From contig NZ_BBLU01000018.1 in assembly GCF_000759715.1 (NCBI RefSeq), forward strand, positions 1-61,391: a stretch of 61,391 nucleotides of DNA, written 5' to 3'. This DNA comes from Demequina mangrovi. GTDB lineage: Bacteria > Actinomycetota > Actinomycetes > Actinomycetales > Demequinaceae. Below the pieces are notes generated by a model. The model saw nothing but the letters and a program-made list of their open reading frames with translations. It had not been told where the DNA came from and did no database searches. Below are positions 28,014 through 37,168 of this stretch, piece by piece. A program made the position numbers and the translations under genes. The stretch's first letter is position 1. Each line of letters opens with the position of its first letter.

Positions 28014-30233
28014 TCAGGAGCGGGTGAGGAAGTCCTCGCGCTCGGGATCGAGCAGGTCCGCGATCGCGTCGGCGAGCGCGGGATGGGACGCCAGCGCCGG
28101 GTCCTCGCCGACCAGCGCCGACGCCTCGTCGCGCGCCTCCTCGATCACCTTCGCGTCCCGCACGACCCGCAGCAGCCGCAGGGAGTTGCGGCCGCCCGAC
28201 TGCGCGGCGCCGAGCACGTCGCCCTCGCGGCGCAGCTCGAGGTCCTTCTCGGCGAGCTCGAAGCCGTCGGCGGTGGCCGCGAGCGCGGACAGCCGCTCGT
28301 GCGCGACGGTGCCGGCCTCGGCATGCGAGACCAGCAGGCAGATGCTCGGCTTGTCGCCACGGCCCACGCGACCGCGCAGCTGATGTAGCTGCGAGATGCC
28401 GAAGTGCTGCGCGTCGAGGATCACCATCGCCGTCGCCTCGGGCACGTCCACGCCCACCTCGATCACCGTGGTCGCGACCAGCACCGGCGCCTCGCCCGAC
28501 GCGAACAGCGACATCGCCGCGTCCTTCTCCTCGGGCGCGAGGCGGCCGTGCATGACGTTGACGCCGATGCCCGCGAGCGCCGCGGTCCCCCGCAGCAGCT
28601 CGGCGACCTCGAGGACCGCGGCGAGCGGCGGCCGTTCCGGTCCGGACTCGTCCTCGTCGGGCTCGAGCGCGTCGAGCGGGACGTCCTCCTGCTCCTCCTC
28701 GGAGTCGCCGTCGATGCGGGGGCAGACGATGTACGCGCGCCCGCCGCGGTCGACCTCCTCGCGCACGCGCACCCACAGCCGTTCGACCCAGGCCGCGTTG
28801 CCCGCGGGCACGAGGTGCGTCACGGTCTCCTGCCGCCCGGCCGGGCGATCGCTCAGCACCGAGGTCTCGAGGTCGCCGAACACCGTCATCGCGACGGTGC
28901 GCGGGATGGGCGTGGCCGTCATCACGAGCGTGTGGGGCACGGTCGCGGCCCGCGCGCGCAGCGCGTCGCGCTGCTCGACGCCGAAGCGGTGCTGCTCGTC
29001 CACCACCACGAGCCCAAGATCCGCGAACTGCACCGTGTCGCTCAGCAGCGCGTGCGTGCCGACGACGATGCCGGCCGCCCCGGAGGCCGCCTCCGCCAGC
29101 GCCGCGCGCCTCTCGCGCGATCCCTGCGAACCGGTGAGCAGGACCACGCGCGTCGCATCGTCCGCCGCGGTGAGCATGCCGCCGTCCGCGAGCGGACCCA
29201 GCAGCGCGCGCAGCGAGCGCGCATGCTGCGCCGCGAGCACCTCGGTGGGCGCGAGGAGCGCCGCCTGTCCCCCGGCGTCGACCACCTGGAGCATGGCCCG
29301 CAGGGCGACCACCGTCTTGCCCGCGCCCACGTCGCCCTGGAGCAGCCGGAGCATCGGCGTCTCGCGTGCGAGGTCCGCCGCGATCACCTCCCCCACCGAC
29401 GCCTGCCCGGCGGTGAGCGCGTACGGGAGCCGCGCGTCGAGCGCGGCGACCAGCCCACCCGAGCGCGCCGGACGCGCGGTGGCGGCGAGCGCGTCGTGAT
29501 CCGCGCGCCTCCGGGCGAGCGCAGTCTGGAGCACCAGCGCCTCCTCGAACCGCAGGCGCTCGCGGCCGCGGCGGTGGTCGGCCTCGTTCTCGGGGACGTG
29601 CACCAGGCGCAGCGCCTCGAGCAGCGTGGGAAGCCCGCGACGCTCGCGCAGGTCGACCGGGAGCGGGTCGGGGACGTCCGCCTCGGTGAGCGGGTCGAGC
29701 ACCGCGCGCACCGCGCGGCCGATGCGCCACGTGGGGACGCTCGCGGCCGCGGGATAGATGGGGATGGGCCGGGAGGCCTCGGCCAGCGCGGCGTCCTCGT
29801 CCGCCGCGTCGACGCCCACGAGTACGTAGTCGGGGTGCGTGAGCTGCCGGCGGCCGCGGTAGTCGCCGACGGTCCCGGTGAAGAGCCCGCGCCGGCCCGG
29901 TCGGAGCTTGTCCTCATGCATGCGGAGCACGCCCGCGCGCTTGGCGAAGAACGTGAGCTGGAGGCTGTCGCGCCCGTCGGTGACGATCGCCTCGAGCATC
30001 GCGCCGCCGCGCGAGCGCATCTGGCGGACGGTCGCCGTGCGGACCTCCGCCATCACGGTGACGTGCTCGCCCGCGCGGAGCTCCGCGAGCGGCGTGAACT
30101 CCCCCGGCGCGCCGTAGCGGCGCGGGTAGTGGCGGAGCAGGTCGCCGGTGGTCGTCAGGCCCAGCTTCTCGAGCGAGCCCGCGGTGCGCGCGCCGAGGAC
30201 CTTCGCGAGGGGCTCGTCGAGGCGCCCCGTCAT
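28014..30233 (-). CDS. recG: ATP-dependent DNA helicase RecG
   Basis: Branch-migration helicase that remodels stalled forks and Holliday junctions. The 739-residue protein has an N-terminal wedge/OB domain (~1-220), helicase domain 1 with Walker A GDVGAGKTVVA and the DEQH box VVVDEQHRFG, motif III TATPIPRT, and domain 2 with QLRGRVGRG. An acidic insert (SEEEQEDVPLDALEPDEDE) lies in the C-terminal half. The start ATG overlaps the DAK2-gene stop (ATGA), so the two are coupled. Confidence 0.97.
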   Translation of the reverse strand: MTGRLDEPLAKVLGARTAGSLEKLGLTTTGDLLRHYPRRYGAPGEFTPLAELRAGEHVTVMAEVRTATVRQMRSRGGAMLEAIVTDGRDSLQLTFFAKRAGVLRMHEDKLRPGRRGLFTGTVGDYRGRRQLTHPDYVLVGVDAADEDAALAEASRPIPIYPAAASVPTWRIGRAVRAVLDPLTEADVPDPLPVDLRERRGLPTLLEALRLVHVPENEADHRRGRERLRFEEALVLQTALARRRADHDALAATARPARSGGLVAALDARLPYALTAGQASVGEVIAADLARETPMLRLLQGDVGAGKTVVALRAMLQVVDAGGQAALLAPTEVLAAQHARSLRALLGPLADGGMLTAADDATRVVLLTGSQGSRERRAALAEAASGAAGIVVGTHALLSDTVQFADLGLVVVDEQHRFGVEQRDALRARAATVPHTLVMTATPIPRTVAMTVFGDLETSVLSDRPAGRQETVTHLVPAGNAAWVERLWVRVREEVDRGGRAYIVCPRIDGDSEEEQEDVPLDALEPDEDESGPERPPLAAVLEVAELLRGTAALAGIGVNVMHGRLAPEEKDAAMSLFASGEAPVLVATTVIEVGVDVPEATAMVILDAQHFGISQLHQLRGRVGRGDKPSICLLVSHAEAGTVAHERLSALAATADGFELAEKDLELRREGDVLGAAQSGGRNSLRLLRVVRDAKVIEEARDEASALVGEDPALASHPALADAIADLLDPEREDFLTRS

Positions 30234-31744
30234 GCGGGCGACCGCTCGACGCCGATGAGGATCGGCGGCCACTCCTGGCCTCCGCGGTAGACCGCGACCT
30301 CGGCCCCCGGTGCGCGCGACTCCACGGAGACGCGCGCCTCGTCCGCGACCGCGGGGGCGACGCCGCGCGCGAGCACGAGCGTCACCACGTCGGTGTCGCC
30401 GTCGATCAGCGCGTCGAGATCCTCGTCGAGCGCGTCGCCCGTGCTCTCCCCCACGAGCGTCGACTCCACCGCGTCCCGCATCAGGCGGGCGACGTCCTCG
30501 CCGGGGGTCGCGAGCGCCGAGGCGGCGACGGCGGCGATGACGTGGGCCTCGTGGCGCGCGTCGATGACGGTGAGGTCGGGCTTGCCGCGCTTGTCGGCGA
30601 GACGGTGGGCCGCCGCCAGCAGCGCCGCATCGCCGGCGACGACGATCGCCTCCGCGCCCGAGGCGTCGCGCACGGCGCGCCGCAGGTCGCGTCCCCGCAG
30701 CGCGCCGGGATCGGGCACCACGAGCACCACGGCGCCGGCGTCCGCGAGCGGCTCGGCGAGCCCTGGGCACGTGGTGAGCGCGACGACTCCGGTGGCCGCG
30801 CGGTCGTGGACCACGCTCATCGCGATGGACCGCACCACGATCTGATGGGCGTCGACCTCCTCCGCGATCGCGACGGCCTCGGCCGGGTGGTCGGTGTGGA
30901 CGTGCGCGTGAAGGAGGCCGAGCCCGGACGTCACGGTCACGGAGTCCCCGACCTCGCCGAGCCTCGTCACCATGCCGGCGCGCGAGTCCTCGTCCCGGTC
31001 GGCCACGAACATCACCTCGTACGCGCCGCCGTGCTCCTCGCCGTGCCCGACGTGACCGGGCCGCGTGACCTGGCGACGATGCCCCGGGACGCCCCACGCG
31101 ACCTCGGGATGGTCGGCGAGCGCCTCGGCGCCCGCGATCGCCTCCGCGAGCATGTCGAGCTGGAGGACCAGCGCGGCGGCCCCCGCATCGACCACGCCGG
31201 CGTCGCGCGCGCTCGGCAGCTGATCGGTGGTGCGGCGCAGGCCCTCGCGGGCCCCGTCCACCGCAGCGACGATGGTCTCCTCGCGCGTGCCGCCGCCCTC
31301 GGCGACCGCGGTCGAGGCGCGCGCCGCGGCGCGCGCGACGGTGAGGATGGTGCCCTCGACGGGGGTGCCGACCGCGGCGTACGCGGCCTCCGACGAGCGC
31401 GACAGCGCCTCCGCGATGCCCGCGGCGTCGATGCTCTCAAGCCCGCCCTTCGCGTCGACCACGCGCAGCAGCGCGGAGAGGTACTGGCTCACGATCACCC
31501 CGGAGTTGCCCCGCGCGCCCATGAGCGCGCCGCGCGCGAAGGCGGCGGCGACGTCGCGGTGCGAGGCGTCGGCGGGCAGGCGCGCGATGGCGCGGTTGCC
31601 CTCCTGCAGGGTGAGGTACACGTTGGTGCCGGTGTCGGCATCGGCCACCGGGAAGACGTTGATCGCGTCGAGGTGCCCGCGCGAGCGGCGGACGGCGTCC
31701 AATCCGGACCCGAGCCAGCGGCGCAGGGCGTGCGCTTCGCTCAC
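30230..31744 (-). CDS. DAK2-domain protein, fatty acid kinase FakA-like
   Basis: Protein of 504 residues with an N-terminal DAK2 kinase domain (NVFPVADADTGTN, ARGALMGARGNSGVI) and a C-terminal domain of the YloV/FakA type. In Firmicutes FakA phosphorylates exogenous fatty acids presented by FakB; no fakB is visible here, so a partner must be elsewhere. GTG at 31744 follows GGAGGTGA. It is conserved between rpmB and recG in actinobacteria, as seen here, with rpmB divergent. Confidence 0.9.
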   Translation of the reverse strand: MSEAHALRRWLGSGLDAVRRSRGHLDAINVFPVADADTGTNVYLTLQEGNRAIARLPADASHRDVAAAFARGALMGARGNSGVIVSQYLSALLRVVDAKGGLESIDAAGIAEALSRSSEAAYAAVGTPVEGTILTVARAAARASTAVAEGGGTREETIVAAVDGAREGLRRTTDQLPSARDAGVVDAGAAALVLQLDMLAEAIAGAEALADHPEVAWGVPGHRRQVTRPGHVGHGEEHGGAYEVMFVADRDEDSRAGMVTRLGEVGDSVTVTSGLGLLHAHVHTDHPAEAVAIAEEVDAHQIVVRSIAMSVVHDRAATGVVALTTCPGLAEPLADAGAVVLVVPDPGALRGRDLRRAVRDASGAEAIVVAGDAALLAAAHRLADKRGKPDLTVIDARHEAHVIAAVAASALATPGEDVARLMRDAVESTLVGESTGDALDEDLDALIDGDTDVVTLVLARGVAPAVADEARVSVESRAPGAEVAVYRGGQEWPPILIGVERSPA

Positions 31745-31855
31745 GGGTCACCTCCGAAACAGGACGGCGCGGGGTCGCCGCTCGCGTACTATCGTGGCAC
31801 GGCCCACCGACGCCGCGGACATCACCCCCGGTACGCGCCGCGCTCGTCGTCGGGT

Positions 31856-31885
31856 TTGCCGCAATCACCGTTCTTCGGTTAACCT
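31856..31885 (+). promoter_or_regulatory. rpmB promoter
   Basis: A -35 TTGCCG (31856-31861) and a -10 TTAACC/TAACCT (31879-31885) are spaced 17-18 bp apart. The leader to rpmB is about 75 nt. The other half of the 222-bp divergent region should hold the DAK2-gene promoter; a GATAGT on the minus strand near 31785-31790 is a weak -10 candidate. Confidence 0.5.
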
Positions 31886-31966
31886 ATTGCGGTTGCCCGA
31901 GCACCCGGGCCCCCAAAGCTTTGCGGATCGGACCCCCGAACCGCGCCAGAAACTAGGAGAACTATC

Positions 31967-32158
31967 GTGGCTGCTACCTGCGACGTCTGCGCCAAGGGAC
32001 CGTCCTTCGGTCACAGCATCTCGCACTCGCACCGCCGCACCAAGCGTCGCTGGAACCCGAACATCCAGCGCGTGCGTGCCGTGGTCGCGGGTACCCCCAA
32101 GCGACTCAACGTGTGCACCTCGTGCCTCAAGGCCGGCAAGGTCCAGCGCGCCATCTGA
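31967..32158 (+). CDS. rpmB: 50S ribosomal protein L28, zinc-binding form
   Basis: Large-subunit protein of 63 residues, [20 protein letters not shown], with Cys pairs CDVC and CTSC marking the zinc-containing (C+) form. GTG at 31967 is preceded by AGGAG. It is divergent from the DAK2 gene, the conserved actinobacterial arrangement, and is followed by an intrinsic terminator. Confidence 0.97.
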   Translation: MAATCDVCAKGPSFGHSISHSHRRTKRRWNPNIQRVRAVVAGTPKRLNVCTSCLKAGKVQRAI

Positions 32159-32211
32159 TGGATCCGCGCCTCGGCGCGGTTCGGCGCGGCTGATCGCCGC
32201 CTTCACCCGAG

Positions 32212-32240
32212 ACGGACGTCCTCATCGCGAGGGCGTCCGT
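32212..32240 (+). terminator. intrinsic terminator after rpmB
   Basis: A 12-bp stem with one G-U pair (ACGGACGTCCTC / GAGGGCGTCCGT) and an ATCGC loop is followed by TTTTC. It is the most canonical Rho-independent terminator in the window. Confidence 0.85.
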
Positions 32241-32298
32241 TTTCGTGTACCCGGGCACCATCCGCGCTCGAGACACCTTCCGCCTCACGCGCGCAGAG

Positions 32299-32766
32299 TC
32301 ACAGCTGCTTGCGCATCTTCACCGTCGTGATCTCGTACCCCAGGGACTCGTACAGTCCACGCGCGGACGTGTTGCGACCGAACACGCTCAGGCCGAGCGT
32401 GCGCGCGCCCGACTCTCGGGCACGGTCCTCAGCGAGCCGCATCGCCTCTCGCCCGAAACCCCTGCCTCGGTGCTCGGGGTCGACGACGATGTCCCAGACC
32501 CACCACGCAGCATCATCATCCGAGATGTCGCTGCCGATCCAGAGGTACCCGACGGTGCCGTCCGCGTCGTGCACGAGGTCGAACACGGCGTTGTCCGCGG
32601 TCGCGGCCCCGGCGGGGAACGCCCGTTCGAGCGAGACCCAGGCATGCCGATCGGCAGCATCCGGCGCCTCACCGGACGCGATCAGATCCGCCCTGTACTC
32701 GGCGTGGCACCGCTCCCGCCACGCGGGGAAGCGCTGTGCGTCCAGAAGGACGAGAGTGATCGGCAT
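32299..32766 (-). CDS. GNAT-family N-acetyltransferase
   Basis: Acetyl-CoA-dependent acetyltransferase of 155 residues with unknown substrate. The GNAT core is clear: VGYLWIGSDI, then WVWDIVVDPEHRGRGFG, the acetyl-CoA binding V/I-x-x-x-x-RGRG motif (~100-115), and NTSARGLYESLGYE near the C-terminus. The ATG at 32766 has no Shine-Dalgarno; a CAGACT -10 ends exactly six bases upstream, indicating a leaderless mRNA. It converges with rpmB. Confidence 0.88.
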   Translation of the reverse strand: MPITLVLLDAQRFPAWRERCHAEYRADLIASGEAPDAADRHAWVSLERAFPAGAATADNAVFDLVHDADGTVGYLWIGSDISDDDAAWWVWDIVVDPEHRGRGFGREAMRLAEDRARESGARTLGLSVFGRNTSARGLYESLGYEITTVKMRKQL

Positions 32767-32772
32767 CCGGCC

Positions 32773-32778
32773 AGTCTG
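32773..32778 (-). promoter_or_regulatory. leaderless -10 (CAGACT) of the acetyltransferase
   Basis: On the minus strand the hexamer ends six bases before the start ATG, so transcription would begin at the start codon. Confidence 0.45.
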
Positions 32779-32843
32779 ACAGCCGCCTCGCCGCCCCAGG
32801 CCCTCGTGCAGCCGGATGTCGCCGACCGGCTGACCGACCGCTC

Positions 32844-33785
32844 CTAGCCCCCGAAGTGGTCCCAGCCGAACGTGTCCGGCACCTCGCCGTCGACGCGGAC
32901 GCCGGTGAACGCGTCGGTCGTCGCGCCGATCACCGTCCACCCGGCCGGCACCGCCGACTCGCGCGGGAGCACCGCCAGCATGTGGTGGTCCTCGCCCCCG
33001 GTGAGCGCCCAGGGCATCGGGTCGACCTGCAGCTCGATCGCGGCGAAGCGCGCGCCCTCGTGCAGCGGCACGTCCTCCGCGCGGATGTCGATCCCCACCT
33101 CGGACAGCCGCGCGATCCGGCTCGCGTCGCGCAGCAGCCCGTCCGAGATGTCCATGAGCGCGGTCGCGCCGTGGAGCGCAGCCTCGAGGCCCGCGCCGAT
33201 GCGCGGCCGGGGCCGCAGGAACAGCCCGATGGTCTCCTCGTCGATCCGCCTGCCCTCGGTGAGCTGGATGTAGCCCGCCGCCGCGGCCCCGAGGGGTCCG
33301 GACACCGCGACCACCTGGCCCGGGAGCGCATCGGCCCGCGTCACGGGCTCGGTGCCATGGGTCTCCCCCATCACGGTGACGCAGATCGAGATCTCGTTCG
33401 CGCCGGACAGGTCTCCGCCCACGACGCCGACGCCGTGCGGCTCGCACGCCTCGCGCAGCCCGTCGGCGAAGCGCATGACCCAGTCGGCGTCCAGCGAGGC
33501 CGGCGCGGCCAGCGTGATCTGCAGAGCCGTGGGCACCGCGCCCATCGCGTCGATGTCGGCGAGGTTCTGCATCGCGGCGCGCCAGCCGACGTCCTCGGGC
33601 GTGGACCACTCGAGCCGGAAGTGACGGTCCTGGATGAGCACGTCCGAGGAGACCACCAGGTCCCCGTCGACCGCGAGCACCGCCGCATCGTCGCCGGGGC
33701 CGAGGATCTCGGCGTCGGACACGGGCAGCCGCGGGGCGAAGGCCGCGATAAGCGCGTCCTCCCCCATCTCACCGATCGTCGTCAT
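32844..33785 (-). CDS. thiL: thiamine-monophosphate kinase
   Basis: Phosphorylates thiamine monophosphate to the cofactor thiamine diphosphate. The 313-residue protein begins with the TIGEMGEDALI block, followed by GPGDDAAVL (substrate/metal loop), NLADIDAMGA and GGDLSGANEISI. Length and motifs fit ThiL; PurM-like fold. The ATG at 33785 has no clear Shine-Dalgarno; TAGCCT ends six bases upstream, so the transcript is probably leaderless. In actinobacteria thiL usually lies near rpmB, as here. Confidence 0.95.
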   Translation of the reverse strand: MTTIGEMGEDALIAAFAPRLPVSDAEILGPGDDAAVLAVDGDLVVSSDVLIQDRHFRLEWSTPEDVGWRAAMQNLADIDAMGAVPTALQITLAAPASLDADWVMRFADGLREACEPHGVGVVGGDLSGANEISICVTVMGETHGTEPVTRADALPGQVVAVSGPLGAAAAGYIQLTEGRRIDEETIGLFLRPRPRIGAGLEAALHGATALMDISDGLLRDASRIARLSEVGIDIRAEDVPLHEGARFAAIELQVDPMPWALTGGEDHHMLAVLPRESAVPAGWTVIGATTDAFTGVRVDGEVPDTFGWDHFGG

Positions 33786-33791
33786 GGGTCA

Positions 33792-33797
33792 AGGCTA
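33792..33797 (-). promoter_or_regulatory. leaderless -10 (TAGCCT) of thiL
   Basis: TAGCCT on the minus strand, six bases before the thiL ATG; same geometry as the GGDEF genes. Confidence 0.55.
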
Positions 33798-33854
33798 CGG
33801 GCGACGGCACCCTGCGCCGTGCGCGGAGCCGGACGATGCGCGACGATCGACCCC

Positions 33855-34181
33855 ATGAGGATGCCTCGCCCGAGCGACGCCCAGAAGGAGGCGTTCCGCG
33901 CCCTCGTGCCCGAGGCCGGCGACGTCGAGGTGCGGCCGATGTTCGGCCAGCTCGCCGCCTTCGTCGCCGGGAACATGTTCATGGCGCTGTACGGCGACCA
34001 GGTCACGTTCAAGCTCGATGAGACGAGCCTGGCCGCGGCGCATGCACGCCCGGACGCGGGGCCCTTCGCGCCCGCCGGACGGACGATGCGCGCGTACGTC
34101 GCGCTCCCGCTCGACGCCCCGGGCCTCGACGGGCTCGCGACGCAGGCGCTGGCCTACGTCGCGAGCCTGCCGCCGAAGTGA
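33855..34181 (+). CDS. TfoX N-terminal-domain family protein
   Basis: Small protein of 108 residues with a TfoX_N fold: VRPMFGQLAAFVAGNMFMALYGDQV is close to the family core RxMFGGxGxYxxG..F. The C-terminal part RAYVALPLDAP completes the domain. In proteobacteria TfoX relatives control competence, but stand-alone TfoX_N proteins of this size have no set role. ATG at 33855 is used. It is divergent from thiL across 69 bp and its stop is 6 bp from that of the next, convergent gene. Confidence 0.82.
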   Translation: MRMPRPSDAQKEAFRALVPEAGDVEVRPMFGQLAAFVAGNMFMALYGDQVTFKLDETSLAAAHARPDAGPFAPAGRTMRAYVALPLDAPGLDGLATQALAYVASLPPK

Positions 34182-34187
34182 GCCGGC

Positions 34188-35162
34188 TCAGGCCACCTGC
34201 ACCACGAGCTTGCCCGCGACGTGCTGCGCCTCGAGCCGCGCGAAGGCCTCCGCGGTGCGCTCGAGGGGGTACGTCTCGGCGATGACCGGGCGCACCTTGC
34301 CCTCCTCGATCCAGCCCGCCATGCGGGTGAGGTTCTCGTGCGACGGCTCGGTGCCGACGACGATCACCTTGCGGCGCGCGAACGGGCTCGACGCCTTCGC
34401 GGAGAAGATCGCCCACGCGGGCCCCAGGAGAGGGCCTCCGCCGAGGCCGCCCGCGGCGAGGTAGACGCCGCCGGGCTCCATGATCCTCTTGAGCCGGGTG
34501 AGCCGCGTGGTCCCGACCGTGTCGTAGACCACGTCGAAGGTCTCGCCGCAGTCGAGCACGTCCTCCCGGGTGTAGTCGATGACGCGGTCGGCACCGAGCG
34601 CCGTCACCATCGCGGCGTTCGGACCCGAGCAGACGGCCACCACGCGGCTCGCGCCGAGCACGCGGGCGACCTGCACGGCCATGTGGCCCACGCCGCCGGA
34701 GGCCCCGATCACCAGGACGCTCCTGCCCTCGCAGCCGCCGCCGTCCTCGAAACCGCCGAGGGCGGTGATCGCGGCGATGGGGACCGCGGCCGCCTCCTCG
34801 TCGGTCGCGGTGAGCGGGGTGTGGGCGATCTTCGAGGCGTCCGCGATCGCGTAGTCCGCGACCGCGCCGAAGCCGAGGAAGCCGAACACCCGGTCGCCCG
34901 GCTCGAAGCCCTCGACCCCCGGGCCGACCGCGTCGACCGTGCCCGCCGCATCGGCCCCGACCACGCGCTCGCCGGGCCCGCGCAGGCCGAAGCTGAAGCG
35001 CGCGAGCCACGGGTCGCCCCGATAGATGTGCCAGTCCCACGGGTTGAGGCCCGCCGCGCCCACGCGCAGACGCACCTGACCCTCGCCCGGCTCGGGGATC
35101 GGGATCTCGCGCAGCTCGTGCGTCTCGGGTCCCGCGTACTTGTCGTAGGTCACGGCCTTCAT
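34188..35162 (-). CDS. zinc-independent alcohol dehydrogenase / quinone oxidoreductase (MDR family)
   Basis: NADPH-dependent MDR-superfamily reductase of 324 residues. GroES-like domain at ~25-130 (GLNPWDWHIYRGDPW, GADAAGTVDAVGPGVEGFEPGDRVFG) and a Rossmann domain with VLVIGASGGVGHMAVQ (~150-165). The structural zinc-binding cysteines are lacking, as in quinone-oxidoreductase members. Its ATG overlaps the stop of the next dehydrogenase (ATGA), and the two share about one-third of positions by eye, so they look like an old tandem duplication. Substrate unknown. Confidence 0.9.
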   Translation of the reverse strand: MKAVTYDKYAGPETHELREIPIPEPGEGQVRLRVGAAGLNPWDWHIYRGDPWLARFSFGLRGPGERVVGADAAGTVDAVGPGVEGFEPGDRVFGFLGFGAVADYAIADASKIAHTPLTATDEEAAAVPIAAITALGGFEDGGGCEGRSVLVIGASGGVGHMAVQVARVLGASRVVAVCSGPNAAMVTALGADRVIDYTREDVLDCGETFDVVYDTVGTTRLTRLKRIMEPGGVYLAAGGLGGGPLLGPAWAIFSAKASSPFARRKVIVVGTEPSHENLTRMAGWIEEGKVRPVIAETYPLERTAEAFARLEAQHVAGKLVVQVA

Positions 35163-36145
35163 GGCGCGACCACCACCTTTCCTGCTGCATGCCGGGACAT
35201 CACCCGGGCCATGGCCTCCCCCGCGCGGTCGAGCGGATGCACGGAGTCGATATGGGGACGGAGCGAGCCCGCGGCGAGCATGCCCGCGAGCTCCTCCAGG
35301 TCGGCGCTGTCGGCCGTCGAGAAGAACGTGACCACGCGGCGGCTGGTCACGAGGTCGAGCCACCGGGCTCGCAGGACGCGCCGGAGCGGTCCCCCGTCGG
35401 GTCCGGGCTCGCCCGAGTTGGGCAGCAGCGCGCCGCCCTCCCGCACGAGCCCGAGCATGTCGCGCGTCGCGTGGTTGCCCACGTTGTCGAAGACGACGTC
35501 GAAGAGCTCGGCGAGATCGAGCACCGACGCGGCGGTGTAGTCGAGAACGCGCTCGGCGCCGAGCTCGCGCACCCACTCCACGTTGCGTGTCGAGCACACC
35601 GCGGTCACGGTCGCCCCTTGCGAGGCCGCCAGCTGCACCGCGAGGTGGCCGATGCCGCCGGAGGCGCCGTTGACGAGCACCGTCTGCCCGGCCTCGAGCC
35701 GCGCGGCCCGGAGACCGTGGAGCGCCGCCAGACCCGTCATCACTACGGCCGCCGCGTCCTCGAAGGACACCTCCGCGGGGAGCCGCGCGAGATCCGCCTC
35801 CTTCGCGACCGCGAACTCGGCCAGCGATCCGCGTGCAGCGCCGAGCACCCGGTCGCCCGGGGCGAGCGCTTCGACGCCCGCGCCGACCGCGGCGACCGTG
35901 CCCGCGCAGTCGGTGCCGCGCACCCGCTGTCGCGGCCGACGCACGCCGTACGCGAGGCGCAGCACCCGCGGGCGACCTCGCAGGAGGAACGTGTCGGCCG
36001 GGTTGAGCGCCGCGGCAGCGACGTGGATGAGCGCCTCGCGGGCCCCCGGGACCGGGACCGGCGCACTCGCGACGGCGAGCTCCTCGACGCCGCCGTAGGC
36101 GTGCTGGGTGACGGCCCGCATCGTCGCCGGGACCGCGGCGGTCAT
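35159..36145 (-). CDS. second MDR-family NADP-dependent oxidoreductase
   Basis: Oxidoreductase of 328 residues, paralogous to the downstream gene. Motifs: MRAVTQHAYGGVEEL at the start, RGTDCAGTVAAVGAGVEAL, and the NADPH loop VLVNGASGGIGHLAVQ (~150-165). ATG at 36145 overlaps the DUF4386-gene stop (ATGA) and gives MTAAVPATMRAV; a second ATG nine codons in is possible. The three genes 36861 to 34188 form a tightly overlapped operon with AGGAGA before the first. Substrate unknown. Confidence 0.9.
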   Translation of the reverse strand: MTAAVPATMRAVTQHAYGGVEELAVASAPVPVPGAREALIHVAAAALNPADTFLLRGRPRVLRLAYGVRRPRQRVRGTDCAGTVAAVGAGVEALAPGDRVLGAARGSLAEFAVAKEADLARLPAEVSFEDAAAVVMTGLAALHGLRAARLEAGQTVLVNGASGGIGHLAVQLAASQGATVTAVCSTRNVEWVRELGAERVLDYTAASVLDLAELFDVVFDNVGNHATRDMLGLVREGGALLPNSGEPGPDGGPLRRVLRARWLDLVTSRRVVTFFSTADSADLEELAGMLAAGSLRPHIDSVHPLDRAGEAMARVMSRHAAGKVVVAP

Positions 36146-36861
36146 GATCGCGCCGCCGTGCTCGGCGCGGGGGCGGGCGCGGCGACCGCCGCCTTGTGCG
36201 CCCGCCTGATCCCAACCGTGAGCAGGTACGCGATCATCCAGAGCTCGCCCGCCGTCGCGGGGAACGTGAGCCCCTCGACCAGCGCGGACGGCGCATCGGC
36301 CCAGCCGTAGCCCACCAGGGCCGAGGCGACGTAGCCGGCGCCGCCGACCACGAGCAGCCAGCCGAGCGCCACGGGCATGCGGCGGGTCGCGAGGATCGCC
36401 CAGCCCATTGGGATGAGCCACAGCCCGAAGAACACGGCGCCCACGCCCCACGCGTGGTCGCTGATCTCGAAGAGCAGCTGGACCGTGCCGGCGGCGTCGC
36501 CCGACGGGGCGAGGCCGGGGTCCGCGGCGACGGCGTTCGCGGTCGCCATCGCGGCGGCGGAGGTCATGATCGCGGCGGCGTTGAGCAGCCCGTACGCCGC
36601 GATCGCGGCGCCGGACACGGGAGCGTCCCGGCGCCACAGCGCGAGGAACCCGATCGCGGCGAGGGCCTGCGTGAGGACGATCCCGAGCTCGAGGACCACG
36701 AGCACGTGGGCCGTGCCGGCATCCTCGGTGAGATGGGACAGCGCGGTCGCGGCGTCGTCCGCCACGATCTGGGGCCGCAGCCACAGGAACCCGAGCATGC
36801 CGGTGATCGCGAGACCGAGGTACGCGGCGCCGGTGAGGCGGGCGATGCGGGTATGGGGCAT
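36142..36861 (-). CDS. DUF4386 integral membrane protein
   Basis: Membrane protein of 239 residues with about six helices, matching DUF4386: RIARLTGAAYLGLAITGMLGF at the N-terminus and GLWLIPMGWAILATRRMP in the middle are typical. Function unknown. AGGAGA precedes the ATG at 36861. It heads an operon with two oxidoreductases, which suggests a redox or quinone-related role (inference). Confidence 0.85.
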   Translation of the reverse strand: MPHTRIARLTGAAYLGLAITGMLGFLWLRPQIVADDAATALSHLTEDAGTAHVLVVLELGIVLTQALAAIGFLALWRRDAPVSGAAIAAYGLLNAAAIMTSAAAMATANAVAADPGLAPSGDAAGTVQLLFEISDHAWGVGAVFFGLWLIPMGWAILATRRMPVALGWLLVVGGAGYVASALVGYGWADAPSALVEGLTFPATAGELWMIAYLLTVGIRRAHKAAVAAPAPAPSTAARS

Positions 36862-36940
36862 GGTGACTCTCCTTCATCGAAAGGACGCTCTCGAGCGTCC
36901 GCGCCGCCTCGGGGGCGCGCGGGAAGGGTCTCCACGAGGG

Positions 36941-37168
36941 CTAGGCGGCCTCGTCGGGGTACTGGAAGACCGCGTCGAGCGGGACCTCGAGGGCCCGCGC
37001 GATCTGGAAGGCCATCTCGAGCGAGGGCGAGTACCGCCCCTGCTCGATGGCGATGACCGTCTGGCGGGTGACGCCGATGCGCTCCGCCAGCTCGGCCTGG
37101 GTCATCTCGTCGTGCGCGAACCGCAGCGCGCGGATCGCGTTGGTGACCTTGGTGGAGCGGCCCATCAC
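36941..37168 (-). CDS. XRE-family transcriptional regulator
   Basis: Short DNA-binding protein of 75 residues with one helix-turn-helix ([24 protein letters not shown], residues ~23-46) and the tail [22 protein letters not shown] typical of YozG/PF01381 regulators paired with membrane proteins. Its start overlaps the upstream membrane gene by 4 bp. Two palindromes in the promoter of that gene are likely its operators, so the pair is probably autoregulated. Confidence 0.92.
   Translation of the reverse strand: MMGRSTKVTNAIRALRFAHDEMTQAELAERIGVTRQTVIAIEQGRYSPSLEMAFQIARALEVPLDAVFQYPDEAA

Noticed and set aside
28404..30290. 628-residue open frame antisense to recG
   Set aside because: Arg/His/Glu-rich antisense shadow with no recognisable domain.
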